The position numbers and the translations under genes were made by a program. Below are positions 36,528 to 46,217 of a DNA stretch of 64,000 nt, piece by piece; the stretch's first letter is position 1, and each line of letters begins with the position of its first letter. This DNA is from Symsagittifera roscoffensis (Eukaryota > Xenacoelomorpha > Acoela > Convolutidae): the NCBI RefSeq assembly GCF_963678635.1, contig NC_087067.1:15941639-16005638 (forward strand). Direction: 5' to 3'. Below the pieces are notes generated by a model. It saw only the letters and a list, made by a program, of their open reading frames with translations, was not told where the DNA came from and ran no database searches.

Positions 36528-37429
36528 CTCAAAACTTGCTTTAGTTTATCGAGCAATGTCTTCACCAAGTCTGCTTCCTTTAGAAGGAACTTCCAAGTTC
36601 GCTCACCTTATCCAAACGAAGTGGAAAACAAGCAGAATGAGTAAGAAATCGCAGCTGATTTTCAGTTCAATGCAATGACACTAACTTTTGCTATGACAAT
36701 TGGTGTTGTTTGAATATTTGTTTTTGAGCCCTGTAGAAAATTTCTTACGCTACTTTTTTTCAGGCTGTTCTGTCGGTGCAAGCAAAGTAAGATGCTACAA
36801 TAGATGAGAAAAAAGTCTAGTCTCTATTAAATAGTGTTTTTCAGATTAACTGAATTCGGGACAGCCGTGGTGGTCCCTATCTATTAATGAGATTTCATAT
36901 ATTCAAGGATAGCCCCAGCAAAAGTTTGTTGATTGCGGATTCACAAGCAAAACGCCTGGACTTCAGCAACATCAACGCGGGTGGAAACGATCTCTATAAC
37001 GGGTATTTGCCGTCAACTGAAAGCGTTGACGACGTAACAGAACGCCTTGTCAAACTAGCAAACGAGCTGCTGAACGTAAGCGAACGTGTTTTTGTACTCG
37101 GTATACCAGCTCGCTATACCCCCGAATCTGAACGTGAACTGGTTGAGGACCACGAACTCGTCAGACATTTTGCAGTCAACCGAAAACTAGAAAAAAGCGC
37201 TGAAGCTCGCTGGGTTTTCCGAGGCCTATCCGACCAAATCTACTGTGAGAATTAAGTGTCTGAACGAGATCACGTCCACCTAAACGAACCAGCTCTCAGT
37301 GGACTGAGAAGAATATTGAAGCAACGGGTGTTGTACGAAGACTATTCAGAGAACATACGTGAACGAAGACCAAAAGTTTATGAGTGCAGTCAAGCGACTG
37401 GCTGTCTTTGCGGATCCTTCTCTGGATAA
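36528..37429 (+). pseudogene. SGNH/GDSL-hydrolase-like gene remnant
   Basis: Well-formed splice sites outline exons 36528-36640 (ATG at 36556; donor ATGA|GTAAG), 36764-36786 (after a T-rich tract ending CAG) and 36845-37429. The joined phase is the frame of the hydrolase-like part, but that frame carries TGA at 36851-36853 and TAA at 37253-37255. Motifs are LLIADSQAKRL (block I, with ADS in place of GDS), GGND, VFVLGIPARY, VNRKLEK and, after the TAA, RDHVHLNEPALSGLRRI (DxxH block V). This order fits SGNH esterase domains carried by retroelements and some cellular proteins. The two stops make it a likely pseudogene. Confidence 0.45.
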
Positions 37430-38059
37430 CTTAGTATCCCTTTCGATTCTTTAACAGATAGGTCTCCTTCTCAGGAGTCACTGTTTTTTTGAGTCGACCC
37501 CCTTTCGGTTCTTTAACAGATAGGTCTCCTTCTCAGGAGTCACTGTTCTAGAGTCGACCCCCTTCCCTTCTCTCTTTCCGCATAAGCCTTAACTGAAACA
37601 AGCCTTCTAAAAAAACGTTTTAATAATTTGCAGTCTGCTATATAGCTTTTGGTTCATTGAGACTTTTCGTATATTTTCACACTAGACTTTCTGTTCTGAT
37701 TTTACTTCTTTGTATTTGATTTTAATCGCTTTTCGGAGAAAATTTTTTGATTTCAAGTTTTTATAGCACCACTCATTAAGGAGAATGCGTTTAGAAATGA
37801 AAACATTGTATACCCATAGACTGAAAACCCATATTGAACAATCGGAGTTCTGTTGCTTTGAAAATGATCAATCAATTGCTTTCTTGGTACAAATGTCTCA
37901 ACTCACAAATTACACCGCATTGCTACCCCAAACTTAAACGTATATAATCGAATCAAATTGGATGTCTAAACAGTTACAACGGCTACCTTTTTTTCTAAGT
38001 ATAACTCATTAAGAATTCATGACCTATAAAATCGAGATGGTAGTTTAGATCCATTTGAA
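37430..38059. other. intergenic with a 62-bp tandem duplication
   Basis: The duplicated unit starts at 37447 and 37509. Each copy contains the hairpin CTCCTTCTCAGGAG. Nothing else recognised. Confidence 0.6.
37447..37570. repeat. 62-bp tandem duplication with hairpin
   Basis: 'ttctttaacagataggtctc', then 'cttctcaggagtcactgtt' and 'gagtcgaccccctt', twice in tandem with minor differences, directly 3' of the SGNH-like remnant. Confidence 0.85.
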
Positions 38060-38540
38060 CAGTCTTGTCAAGATTCAACCCCAATTTATTAGCATTTAGC
38101 CAGTTACTTATAAAACGTAGATTGGTCTGAAGTGACTAATTTTGCCAATAATGGAATGCAGTTATATCATCTGCAAAGAGAAAAACATCTGTACATTTAC
38201 AGTGACCGGGCAAATCATTATTAAATAAAAAAGTGGACACAAAACCGAACTACAGCCAATTTTGACTCAATTTGATGAAATATCACAAATTTCAACACGT
38301 TGGTATTGGTCTTTCATTTAACTTTCAAATAAATTGCAACAATAATGTCTACAACCATAACTTTTTAATTTGGTCAGGAGAATTTCATGATCAATAGTAT
38401 CACACAGTTTTTTAAATTCAGAAGAAAATGTGTTCTTTGCTTTCAGTTTGTTGATTCGTATATTTTCAGTTCAGCCAAAACAGTGACATTTGAGTGCCTC
38501 TCCCGAAAATTGATTGCATTAGTAACAATCAAAAATTCAA
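38060..38540 (-). pseudogene. decayed non-LTR RT fragment
   Basis: Minus-strand translation over several shifted frames gives RT landmarks in the right order: an LNLKKLCDTIDHEILLTKL block (about 38375-38430), then DLPGHCKCTDVFLFADDIT (about 38150-38215), then FISNWLNANKLGLNL (about 38065-38110). Stops and indels abound. It resembles but does not copy the LINE at 16.4-18.9 kb. Confidence 0.7.
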
Positions 38541-38851
38541 AAAAAAGAACACTGTCAAGCTTATCCGTTAAAGTATTTTGCTCCAGATTAGAAGAGGGGA
38601 AGTTTAAACACTTGGTAAAACTCCACTTGAGAATAACTCTTTGATGATTATATTATTTATTTGGCCGTCACCGATGACGCTTAATTCCCAAGTGGTTTGG
38701 AAGACTTCAAAGAAGAATTAGATAGTAGGGACAATCAAAGCTGCTTGAAGATAATAAATTATAGACCCTTTAGTAACAAATTATTTAGACCAAATTTTAG
38801 TATAATTTAGTTTTCAGTATAATTTAAGCAAAACAACGGTTTGAATCACTT

Positions 38852-40882
38852 TTACGAATTCAAATTTATGGATCCAATTTGATAATTTCCTCCAACTAAA
38901 AGCAGATTCTTCTTTGTGAAGTGAAGACATTTCACAGGAGTAGCTTTGGTATGAAAAGTATTCATATGAAAGGCGGAAGAATCTGGAAGCGAACTTTGAT
39001 TCAAACTAGATTGCAAGACAGGAGCGTCACTGTCCAGAAATTGTCCCAATAATTTAGTCACATCCCACATTTTAATCATGCAACTTGCGTATCCAGCTAC
39101 TATCACATTACCATTCCGGTCGAAGGCCAACGAGAAAACACTCCTGGGACAATTACCATTAGTAGTTTCAGAAGAATCGCAGTATTTCAAATCAGCAATA
39201 ATTTGGTTTGAAAAACTCAAATCGTGAACTAAAATCTGACCATCTTCGTCTCCAGAAACTACAAATCGACCAGTTGTTGGGTGAACACATATGCAAGTAA
39301 TTGGCGATTTATGACCAGTTAATACTCGCACACAATCTCCTGTTAACACATCCCAAACTCTTACAGTTCGATCAGCGCTGCCTGAAAATATATAGTTGGA
39401 GTTCGGATGGTAGCAGAGACATTCAACAGCACTTAAATGTCCACAGAAAACTCTTAAAGGCTGAATGTGCTCTTGAGTCCAAAGGCGGACACTACTATCA
39501 TCGCCAGCGCTCGCAAAATAATGTCCATAACTTGAGAACTTCACATCCCAAACTGGTCCTATATGACCTTTAAATACGACTAGATTCGAGTACGTGTACA
39601 AACTCCACAATCTAACAGTGGAATCAGCCGATGCCGTAAGCAGGCTAGATTTGTCAGGAGAAAAACTGTTTCCGTAAACTGCAGAACGGTGACCTGACAT
39701 CGTTTTGGATTCCGCTGCCGTTTTATCGTCTAGAAGACTATCAAGTGTTATAGACGCTGCATCTTCTTCAAGGTCAATTTGAGATAACTCTTGATACTTT
39801 TTCATTTCCTTCAAAGGCTGGTCAGTTAAACTCCATATTTTTACGAGAGAAGATTCAAAACTGCCAGCAAGTAAAGTCGCATCTTCACTAATGGTAAGAT
39901 CAGTCAACGTATTTGTAGTGTTGTGCAAAGTATAGCAATAAGCACAGAAAGGTTTGTTAATACCTAACTTGATCCTTTTACTAGCATCTCGCATAGCTGC
40001 GAGCCTTTCAAGTCCGTCGGTTTCCTTGCGCTCAGGAAGTGGAACTCTGTCTAGCGCCGGTGCCAACGGGGTACTTTTTGGCTTCTTGGGAGTACCTGCT
40101 ATTTCTTTTCTCAATCTCTTCTTGGGCTTCTTACCGACTTCATTTGATTCACCTGCCTCATTCTCGTTATCATCGGCCTCTGCAACATTTTGATCAAGAT
40201 CTCTATCTCTGTTTATACCATAAAACATTTTGATGACTTGAGTACTGTGAGTTGAGTCACCACAAAGACTTCCTAGCGATGCTTCAATTACTTCAGTGCT
40301 CCTTGTTTTGCTATTGTAAACATTTATATTCATTTTAGACTTGAGCATATTCATCAAATTCACAGCCGAGTTGTCATTCATCTGTTTCATCAAGTAACTG
40401 TTCGTTTCTGAGGACAGAGTAACAGCAAACTTTTCACTCATCAATGCTCGTGCTAAGGGGCTTTCTTTTAATTGATCTTTCGATTTAATAGACCTCAACT
40501 CCTTGCAATCTGCGGTGTGGAAAGCGAACTGATTTTCCAGAAATTTATTGAAAAAAGCTGAGGCACCCTCAAAATTGTCATTCCTTATCATCTCTATGTA
40601 GAAGTAACAAAATAATGGAAACAAAAGGGAGCCAAGTTCCACTTTCATGGAGTCCAGAGATGTTTGAATGAGATCAATGATAAATGAGTACTCCTCAAAG
40701 CACCAACCATTTCCTCCACTCGTCGAACTTGAAATTGGACCCAAATTACCTTCTTTTTCAAGAATATTCTTTTTGAATGTATGGCTGAGTGATTCCAAAT
40801 TATTGGCTTCCAGAAAAGCCAGAACATCATTAAGCTTGACGGTTGCATTATTGTTTGGGCTCTCGGTATATCTCTCAGCCAT
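38852..40882 (-). CDS. TAF5: TFIID subunit TAF5, intronless, 676 aa
   Basis: Component of the general transcription factor TFIID in the nucleus. Starting at the ATG on 40882, residues about 10-45 are LisH-like (KLNDVLAFLEANNLESL). Residues about 65-200 match the NTD2 domain (FEEYSFIIDLIQTSLDSMK, FPLFCYFYIEMI). A charged basic linker follows (KKPKKRLRKEIAGTPKKPK). WD40 repeats then run from about residue 320 to the end, with GHRSAVYGNSFSPDKS, GHIGPVWDVKFSSYG, QPLRVFCGHLSAVEC, GSADRTVRVWDVLTGDC and TGHKSPITCI. VWDVKF and DRTVRVWDVL resemble TAF5 more than its paralogue TAF5L. It is shorter than the roughly 800-residue human protein. No intron is apparent. Confidence 0.94.
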   Translation of the reverse strand: MAERYTESPNNNATVKLNDVLAFLEANNLESLSHTFKKNILEKEGNLGPISSSTSGGNGWCFEEYSFIIDLIQTSLDSMKVELGSLLFPLFCYFYIEMIRNDNFEGASAFFNKFLENQFAFHTADCKELRSIKSKDQLKESPLARALMSEKFAVTLSSETNSYLMKQMNDNSAVNLMNMLKSKMNINVYNSKTRSTEVIEASLGSLCGDSTHSTQVIKMFYGINRDRDLDQNVAEADDNENEAGESNEVGKKPKKRLRKEIAGTPKKPKSTPLAPALDRVPLPERKETDGLERLAAMRDASKRIKLGINKPFCAYCYTLHNTTNTLTDLTISEDATLLAGSFESSLVKIWSLTDQPLKEMKKYQELSQIDLEEDAASITLDSLLDDKTAAESKTMSGHRSAVYGNSFSPDKSSLLTASADSTVRLWSLYTYSNLVVFKGHIGPVWDVKFSSYGHYFASAGDDSSVRLWTQEHIQPLRVFCGHLSAVECLCYHPNSNYIFSGSADRTVRVWDVLTGDCVRVLTGHKSPITCICVHPTTGRFVVSGDEDGQILVHDLSFSNQIIADLKYCDSSETTNGNCPRSVFSLAFDRNGNVIVAGYASCMIKMWDVTKLLGQFLDSDAPVLQSSLNQSSLPDSSAFHMNTFHTKATPVKCLHFTKKNLLLVGGNYQIGSINLNS

Positions 40883-40890
40883 TTAAACAT

Positions 40891-40903
40891 CTAAAAAAAT
40901 TTA
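40891..40903 (-). promoter_or_regulatory. 3' splice site just upstream of the TAF5 ATG
   Basis: On the minus strand AAATTTTTTTAG|ATGTTTAA precedes the initiator ATG, eight bases after the acceptor. Confidence 0.6.
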
Positions 40904-40937
40904 AACTACTGAGGTTTCAATTGTAGACTTATTGTAG

Positions 40938-41309
40938 ACTGGATATTTACCTTACATTATTGGATACCGCTCAACTCCATCATATATTGTCATTAACAAC
41001 ATTGCCAAAGCGAAAAAACAGGATGCTGGAACCGTTTCAAAATCTGAAACGTTACGACTTAAAAATTTAATTTTAGAGATAGAGCAGCTTAAGCAAGTGG
41101 TTTCTCCACATTGGAAAAAAATTTTACAATACAAAAGTTTTTATCCAAAAAATAGTCCACCCATAAAACGATATCGAAGACTTCAAGCTTTTAAAAAATA
41201 TACACACCATTCAAAAAGCATGGTTTTGACTTCTGTAGACAAGTTGGCTAGCCTAAACAATGGAGTCAATGTAACATTCGCCCTGAAACTATACAACATA
41301 GGAGGATAG
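40938..41309 (+). CDS. orphan open frame, possible exon, unrecognised
   Basis: A 123-codon frame is open from an in-frame TAG to TAG at 41307. It contains GYRSTPSYIVINNIAKAKK, a helical stretch (LKNLILEIEQLKQ) and a basic tail. The first in-frame ATG is at 41221, so if it is coding it must be entered by splicing. A weak acceptor (TTATTGTAG) lies exactly at its start, but the upstream DNA on this strand is antisense to TAF5. It ends where the giant retroelement begins and may be a gene remnant. Confidence 0.35.
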   Translation, partial: TGYLPYIIGYRSTPSYIVINNIAKAKKQDAGTVSKSETLRLKNLILEIEQLKQVVSPHWKKILQYKSFYPKNSPPIKRYRRLQAFKKYTHHSKSMVLTSVDKLASLNNGVNVTFALKLYNIGG

Positions 41310-41425
41310 AAAAGTCCTCATCGACGACAGAGTGAGGTCAGCTACCCTAATTCTACACGTTCTTCATCGTCTCGAACTAGCCAGATGTTTTTCCGGTCTG
41401 TCTAAGGGCTAACCATCATGATATT

Positions 41426-41848
41426 GTGACATTCGACCAGAATGTGAAAAATGCAATCTCTGCGGAATTCGAAATTTTAGCAGCTAGCCTTCCGAATTAG
41501 TGATTTTAAATGATTAACGACGTTATTTGAACGATGGGACAAAACGTGAAGGTTGAAGGATTCGGGAATTGCTAATTTTTAAATTTTCGAAGTGATTACG
41601 TAACATTTCTGAGAAACGTCAGAAACGGCCATTTTGTGACATTCGACCAGAATGGCCAAAATGCAGTCTCTGCAGAATTCAGGATTTTAGCAGTGAACCT
41701 TCCGGATTGGCGATTTAGAACGGATAAGGACGTTATTTGAATGATTGGCCAAACGGTGAAGGCTAGAAGATTCTGGAATTCTAAATTTTAAATTTTCGAA
41801 GTGATGACGTAACATTTCTGAGAAATGTTAAAACGGCCATTTTGGCTA
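41426..41848 (+). repeat. 210-bp tandem duplication in the element leader
   Basis: 'gtgacattcgaccagaatg' occurs at 41426 and 41636, and the two following about 210-base units are collinear throughout ('cttccg.att', 'acgttatttgaa', 'aaattttcgaagtgat', 'gtaacatttctgag'). Confidence 0.85.
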
Positions 41849-41953
41849 AAATAGCAGAAAGAAACAGAACAACTTTATCTGCGATTACGAACAGTACGAA
41901 AATCGAGACTAAAAAACAACAACGAACTACCGAACAGCAGAGGACGTTCCGAG

Positions 41954-41985
41954 TTGCAACTATTGTGCTGTTACAATAGTTGCAA
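41954..41985 (+). other. 13-bp stem-loop (leader copy 1)
   Basis: TTGCAACTATTGT pairs perfectly with ACAATAGTTGCAA around a six-base loop, gctgtt. Confidence 0.85.
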
Positions 41986-42018
41986 GGCCGTTGCGAACAA
42001 CGGTGAAGGGTAAAAACC

Positions 42019-42087
42019 AGCCCTCCGAGTTAGCGTGAACCTGAGGTTAAGGAGCTTGATTCGCCGGATTCAAGAATCCGGAAGGGT
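42019..42087 (+). repeat. 69-nt tRNA-sized hairpin unit 1
   Basis: Begins AGCCCTCC and ends GGAAGGGT (near-complementary ends), with an internal stem GGATT/AATCC around CAAG resembling a T-arm. Confidence 0.6.
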
Positions 42088-42670
42088 CTCGGGACGGGAA
42101 CTTTTATGAACTTGTATTGAATTTTAGCATCCTGTCATGTCCTGACTTGAATTTAACTGATATTTTGATTAGTTTTGACAAGGATGAGGTGCTAGGAGTT
42201 GGGGGGAAAGGGTTGATCCATCTTCGATGGAGATGATGATTTTTATCTACTGAACAAAAACAATAGTAATATGATAAGTAGTAGCCCTGTTTTTAGGAGT
42301 GACCTCGTGGTCTGGGGATACAGAGACCCAGCCATGAGCTCACTAATTTTGCATGTAATTCAGTTAATTTGAGCGTTCTGGTCGAAGCCGGAGAACAGTA
42401 ACGTTTTTGTCAGCCTGATGTAAGAAAGACCACCGAAAAGTACTGGCTTGGTAGAGACGGTGAAAAACATGCAAAGCTCTGTTTAGACGCTAGCCAGTCG
42501 TCTTAAGACTTAGTTTTGTTATCCGTCGATATGTATCTTCCGGGCGAATGTTACATTTTGGCAAAAAGGTCGAAGAAAAACACAACAACATTAGTTGCGC
42601 GGACGATAACTACGAGAATCGTGATAAAAAAACAACAGCAGATTGCAGGAATAGCAGAGAACGTCCCGAG

Positions 42671-42702
42671 TTGCAACTATTGTGTCGCTACAATAGTTGC
42701 AA
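42671..42702 (+). other. 13-bp stem-loop (leader copy 2)
   Basis: The same 13-base stem as 41954-41985, with a different six-base loop (gtcgct). Confidence 0.85.
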
Positions 42703-42735
42703 GGCCGTTGCAGACAACGGTGAAGGGTGGGAGAT

Positions 42736-42804
42736 AGCCTTCCGGATTACGAAGAAATCAAGATTAACGAGCTTGATTCAGTGGATTCAAGAAGCCGGAA
42801 GGGT
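42736..42804 (+). repeat. 69-nt tRNA-sized hairpin unit 2
   Basis: AGCCTTCC ... GGAAGGGT with an internal GGATTCAAGAAGCC arm; exactly the length of unit 1. Confidence 0.6.
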
Positions 42805-43334
42805 TTCGGAACTGAGACTTTTATCCTTTTATATAAACTTTTAGCTTCTTGTCATGTCCTGAATTGAATTTAATTAACAACTGGATTCATTTTGATAAGG
42901 ATGAGAAGCTAGGAGTTGGGGGAAAGGGTTGATCCATCTTCGATGGAGATGATGATTTTTATCTACTGAACAAAAACAATAATAATTCAATAAGTAGTAA
43001 TCCTGTTTTTAGGAGTGACATCGGTCTGGGGATACTGAGACCCAGCCATGAGCTCACTATTTCTGCATGTAATTGAGTTAATTTGAGTGTTTTGACCGAA
43101 GCCGAAAGCAGTAACGTTTTTTGTCGACCCGATGTTAGAAAAGACCACCGAAAGTACTGGCTTGGTAGAGACGGTGAAAAACATATAAAGCTCTGTTTAG
43201 ACGTTAGCCAGTCGTCTTAGGACTTAGTTTTATTTTCCGTCGATATGTATCTTCCGGGCGAATGTTACATAGATGTTTTTATGGCACTCCTGGGTGTTAT
43301 TTTTTTTAACATCATGACCGGCAGAACCGTTAAC

Positions 43335-43360
43335 GAGCACTCCGCACCGAGCGGATGCTC
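43335..43360 (+). other. leader stem-loop
   Basis: GAGCACTCCGC pairs with GCGGATGCTC (ten pairs, one bulged C) around loop ACCGA. Confidence 0.7.
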
Positions 43361-43420
43361 ACATGAAAACGCCTTAATAGACCTAAACCGCCGGGGCGGA
43401 AGGGTAGTTCGGAACGCGGA

Positions 43421-43489
43421 AGCCTTCCGGATTACCGTGAATAGCTTTTTAACTTAGTTAAGACCGAAAATTCACGAATCAGGAAGGGT
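43421..43489 (+). repeat. 69-nt tRNA-sized hairpin unit 3
   Basis: AGCCTTCC ... GGAAGGGT ends are conserved; the interior has diverged. Confidence 0.6.
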
Positions 43490-44489
43490 GGGGGGATTGG
43501 CCATTCCCTCGTTCCCTGAGAGGTTTGTGACCAAAAACACTTAAAGATATAATATAAAGCTAAACAAAAAGTAGTATAGTACCCAAGAAAAACAAAAAAC
43601 ATAAAAAAATAACCAAAAAAAAACCAAAAACAGGAAAAAAAGTAAAAAATCAGTAGAAATCATCCCCCCAGACAAGATGTGATCCGACCCCCCCGTTTGT
43701 TGTTGATATATATAATGTTGTTACAGGCATTTATATCAGTCAGGATCGTTACGATCAGTTTTGTAGCCCGTTTGTGAGGCTTGTACTGTAGGGTTATTTG
43801 AGCATTTAAGCACGTTAATGATAAATTGCGCTCAATCCGGAAGGGTCAGCTGATTTGCGCTCAATTCGGAAGGGTCTTGGGAGACGACTGATCCGGCAAG
43901 CAGTACAAGGAGCAACAAGAAGGGGCTCAATGACAATAACAATCGACTGTTGGGTATCGTTAACAAGTTTTGTATCCCTTTTGGTACAAAAATTAAGATA
44001 TTGCACTGTAGTGACCCTTCACCGAACTGCGAATATCCGAGTTAAGCACCTTAATTCGGATATTAAACAAACCCGGAGGGGTATAGTATTATTAATATTA
44101 TTAATTATATAGCCTATAATTATAGTCTTATATCGTTTTTCAGTGAAAAACAACGAAAACAGACCGGTTTTTAGGGTCAAAATAGCGATATTTTGATCCC
44201 CCCACAGGTCGCGATTTTTGAAATATCGATATTTTTTGAAATGTAAAAAAGCGCTAAAGTAGTGTGTTACATCGTAACTGCACTACCATAATAGATAGAA
44301 CCGGTTAAGTTTAGTTCAGAAGTGGTTGGAACTATTTTGGTACCGAAAACCGAAATTTCGTGATTTTTGAGAAAACGAAACACTATAAATTCAGAAAATT
44401 TTTTGAAATTTTTGAGTTACAACAGTAAAAATAGTTGTTCGGACAACGTCCACTAGTGAATCTACAGATTTTAAAACCCGCTACCCGAA

Positions 44490-44558
44490 AGCCTTCCGGG
44501 TTGCAGAGAAATCGAACTTAACGTGTTTGATTTGGTGGATTCATCAATCCGGAGGGGT
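44490..44558 (+). repeat. 69-nt tRNA-sized hairpin unit 4
   Basis: AGCCTTCC ... GGAGGGGT, with an internal GGATT/AATCC arm around CATC; the same 69-nt length as the other units. Confidence 0.6.
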
Positions 44559-45235
44559 ACAGGTAGCATAGTTTTTCTACTAAAGCGTTTAAGATCGGGT
44601 CTTTTGCATTGAACTAGAAGAGTATAGGCCTTCTGAGCTCGGATCAATAATTTTTAGGTCGAAAGGACCAGATTTGCGGAAGAAGTTAGGCGGAACCTAT
44701 AAGAGATACATTTCTTGACTTTAGAAAAAAGACGTTTTGGTTAATAACTTTGGAACTACTAAGCATATCGAGTTGATCTTGGTACCAATAGATCAGAAAT
44801 TAGCTGAGCTTACTGATAAAGACAAAAGTTTTGCAAAAAAGTAAGCGTGAAAATTTTTTTGAGATTGTTTTTAGCAAATTCCTCAATTTGGAAGGGTACA
44901 CCCTTCACGTATTATAAATTTTTTTTTTTAGAAAAGCCTTATACCCCTACCAAAAGGTAGTAGCGGTTGAATAAAGTAACTTTAGGCTGTTCTAGACGAA
45001 AAGTGAAGGCTAAAGACACAGCAAAACTTTAATCGAGCCGAAGTTAGGCAAGCGACAAGACCCTTCACCGTTAGTGTGAATTGTAAAATAAGAGGCTTAA
45101 CTTCAATCCGGAAGGGTCTAGGAAAGTAGTACATACCCTTCCTAGTTAATTGAAAAAGCAAAATTGCATCGGAGAACGTATCCGGAGGGGTATAGGTTGA
45201 AAGAAGGAAATCTCCGAAAAGCTACTTTTACGAAA

Positions 45236-45434
45236 CCGGAGGGCTCCCAATCCGGAGGGGTCAAAATTTTTTCAAGTTAGGAGGGGTCCGAATCCGGAGG
45301 GGTCTTATAGTTGCTAATTCGGAGGGGTCCAAATCCGGAGGGGTCTTGTGTTAACTATCTCGGAGGGGTCCCAATCCGGAAGGGTCTAGATTTTGTTAGT
45401 CCGGAAGGGTCCTATTTGTGCCAATCCGGAGGGG
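45236..45434 (+). repeat. array of five ~40-bp doublets of GGAGGGGTC boxes
   Basis: Boxes of the type (C)GGA(A/G)GGGTC start near 45236, 45280, 45319, 45360 and 45400, each followed 14-25 bases later by AATCCGGAGGGG or AATCCGGAAGGG. The period is about 39-44 bases. It lies about 0.8 kb upstream of the first gag ATG. Confidence 0.8.
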
Positions 45435-46217
45435 CATTATTTTATTAAAGGACTTAGGTAGGCGAAAGAAAGACTAAAGTGAGAGGTATTTGGTTATTAG
45501 CACAAAGGCTAGGAATCAGTGACTGCACTGGTAACTTGCCTTTCAATAAGAACCAGACCAAAACAAAACAGGTCCGAACTCGGATATTCGCGACACTAAG
45601 TCTATATTAAAAAGAGCGTGATTCATTGGTGTGGATTGTAACATAATACGTTTTTGTGAAAAGTGACTGCCCTGAGGATTTTAGTAGGTCTAGCTCGGGC
45701 AGTCCGAAGGCAGATAGGTAACACAGTACTCGGTGGGTGCAATAGACGCCCACTTGAGAAAATTACTGCCTTCAAAGTTTTGTCTGTTTGGTGCAGCACC
45801 GAGCGGGGAGAGCTTTTTCTTTAAAAGACAAGTTCGACTATTGTACTGCGACCGACTAAAAGTACATTACATATACGTTTTTTTCATAGAGGCATTAATA
45901 TTCTGTCATTATATATATTTTTTTGTTTTTGATTTTAAATCAACGTAAACTGTGCTTGATTGGGTAGTGAGTACACTATCTTTTAATTTGACTGATAACA
46001 CCATATTGTGCTAGTTTTCGAATCTTACGACCAATAATCGGTTAGTGTGGATAAATTTTATACAATTTGTACTCTGATAACATACAGGGATTCGTGGTCA
46101 CTATTTAATAGAATCTTGTGAAATTTATTGTGTTGTGTCATTATTATTGTTAATAAAACTATAAGGTCACTAGCAATCGAGTTAAGTGTATAGGCATTGA
46201 GAAGTGAGAAATAGAGA

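Larger units (their letters stand above)
41865..43270 (+). repeat. about 715-bp tandem duplication in the element leader
   Basis: Two collinear copies, about 41865-42580 and 42581-43270. Anchors are TTGCAACTATTGT at 41954 and 42671, 'gttgatccatcttcgatgg', and 'gtatcttccgggcgaatg' at 42533 and 43247. Offsets are 714-717. Several stems within the unit are conserved between copies while loops differ. Confidence 0.88.
43490..46217 (+). other. element leader (possible LTR/5' UTR), non-coding
   Basis: No ORF of note. Scattered copies of TCCGGAAGGGT/TCCGGAGGGGT occur (43838, 43862, 44075, 44551, 44888, 45107, 45181), often facing an upstream ACCCTTC (44014, 44900, 45060, 45135). This makes hairpin-capable pairs of about 57-70 nt. 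An exact dyad GAAGGGTacACCCTTC sits at 44891-44906. A dense array at 45236-45434 is listed separately. Confidence 0.6.

Noticed and set aside
40416..40890. Other open frames opposite or within TAF5
   Set aside because: Shadows of the conserved TAF5 reading frame.
42400..42450. CTGATG ... GAAA, resembling a hammerhead ribozyme core in the element leader
   Set aside because: The intervening bases cannot form stem II, and the second leader copy has CCGATG instead, so the core is not conserved.
45600..46217. Primer-binding site and LTR ends
   Set aside because: Short TGG-type words exist, but without the 3' LTR no boundary or tRNA match can be supported.
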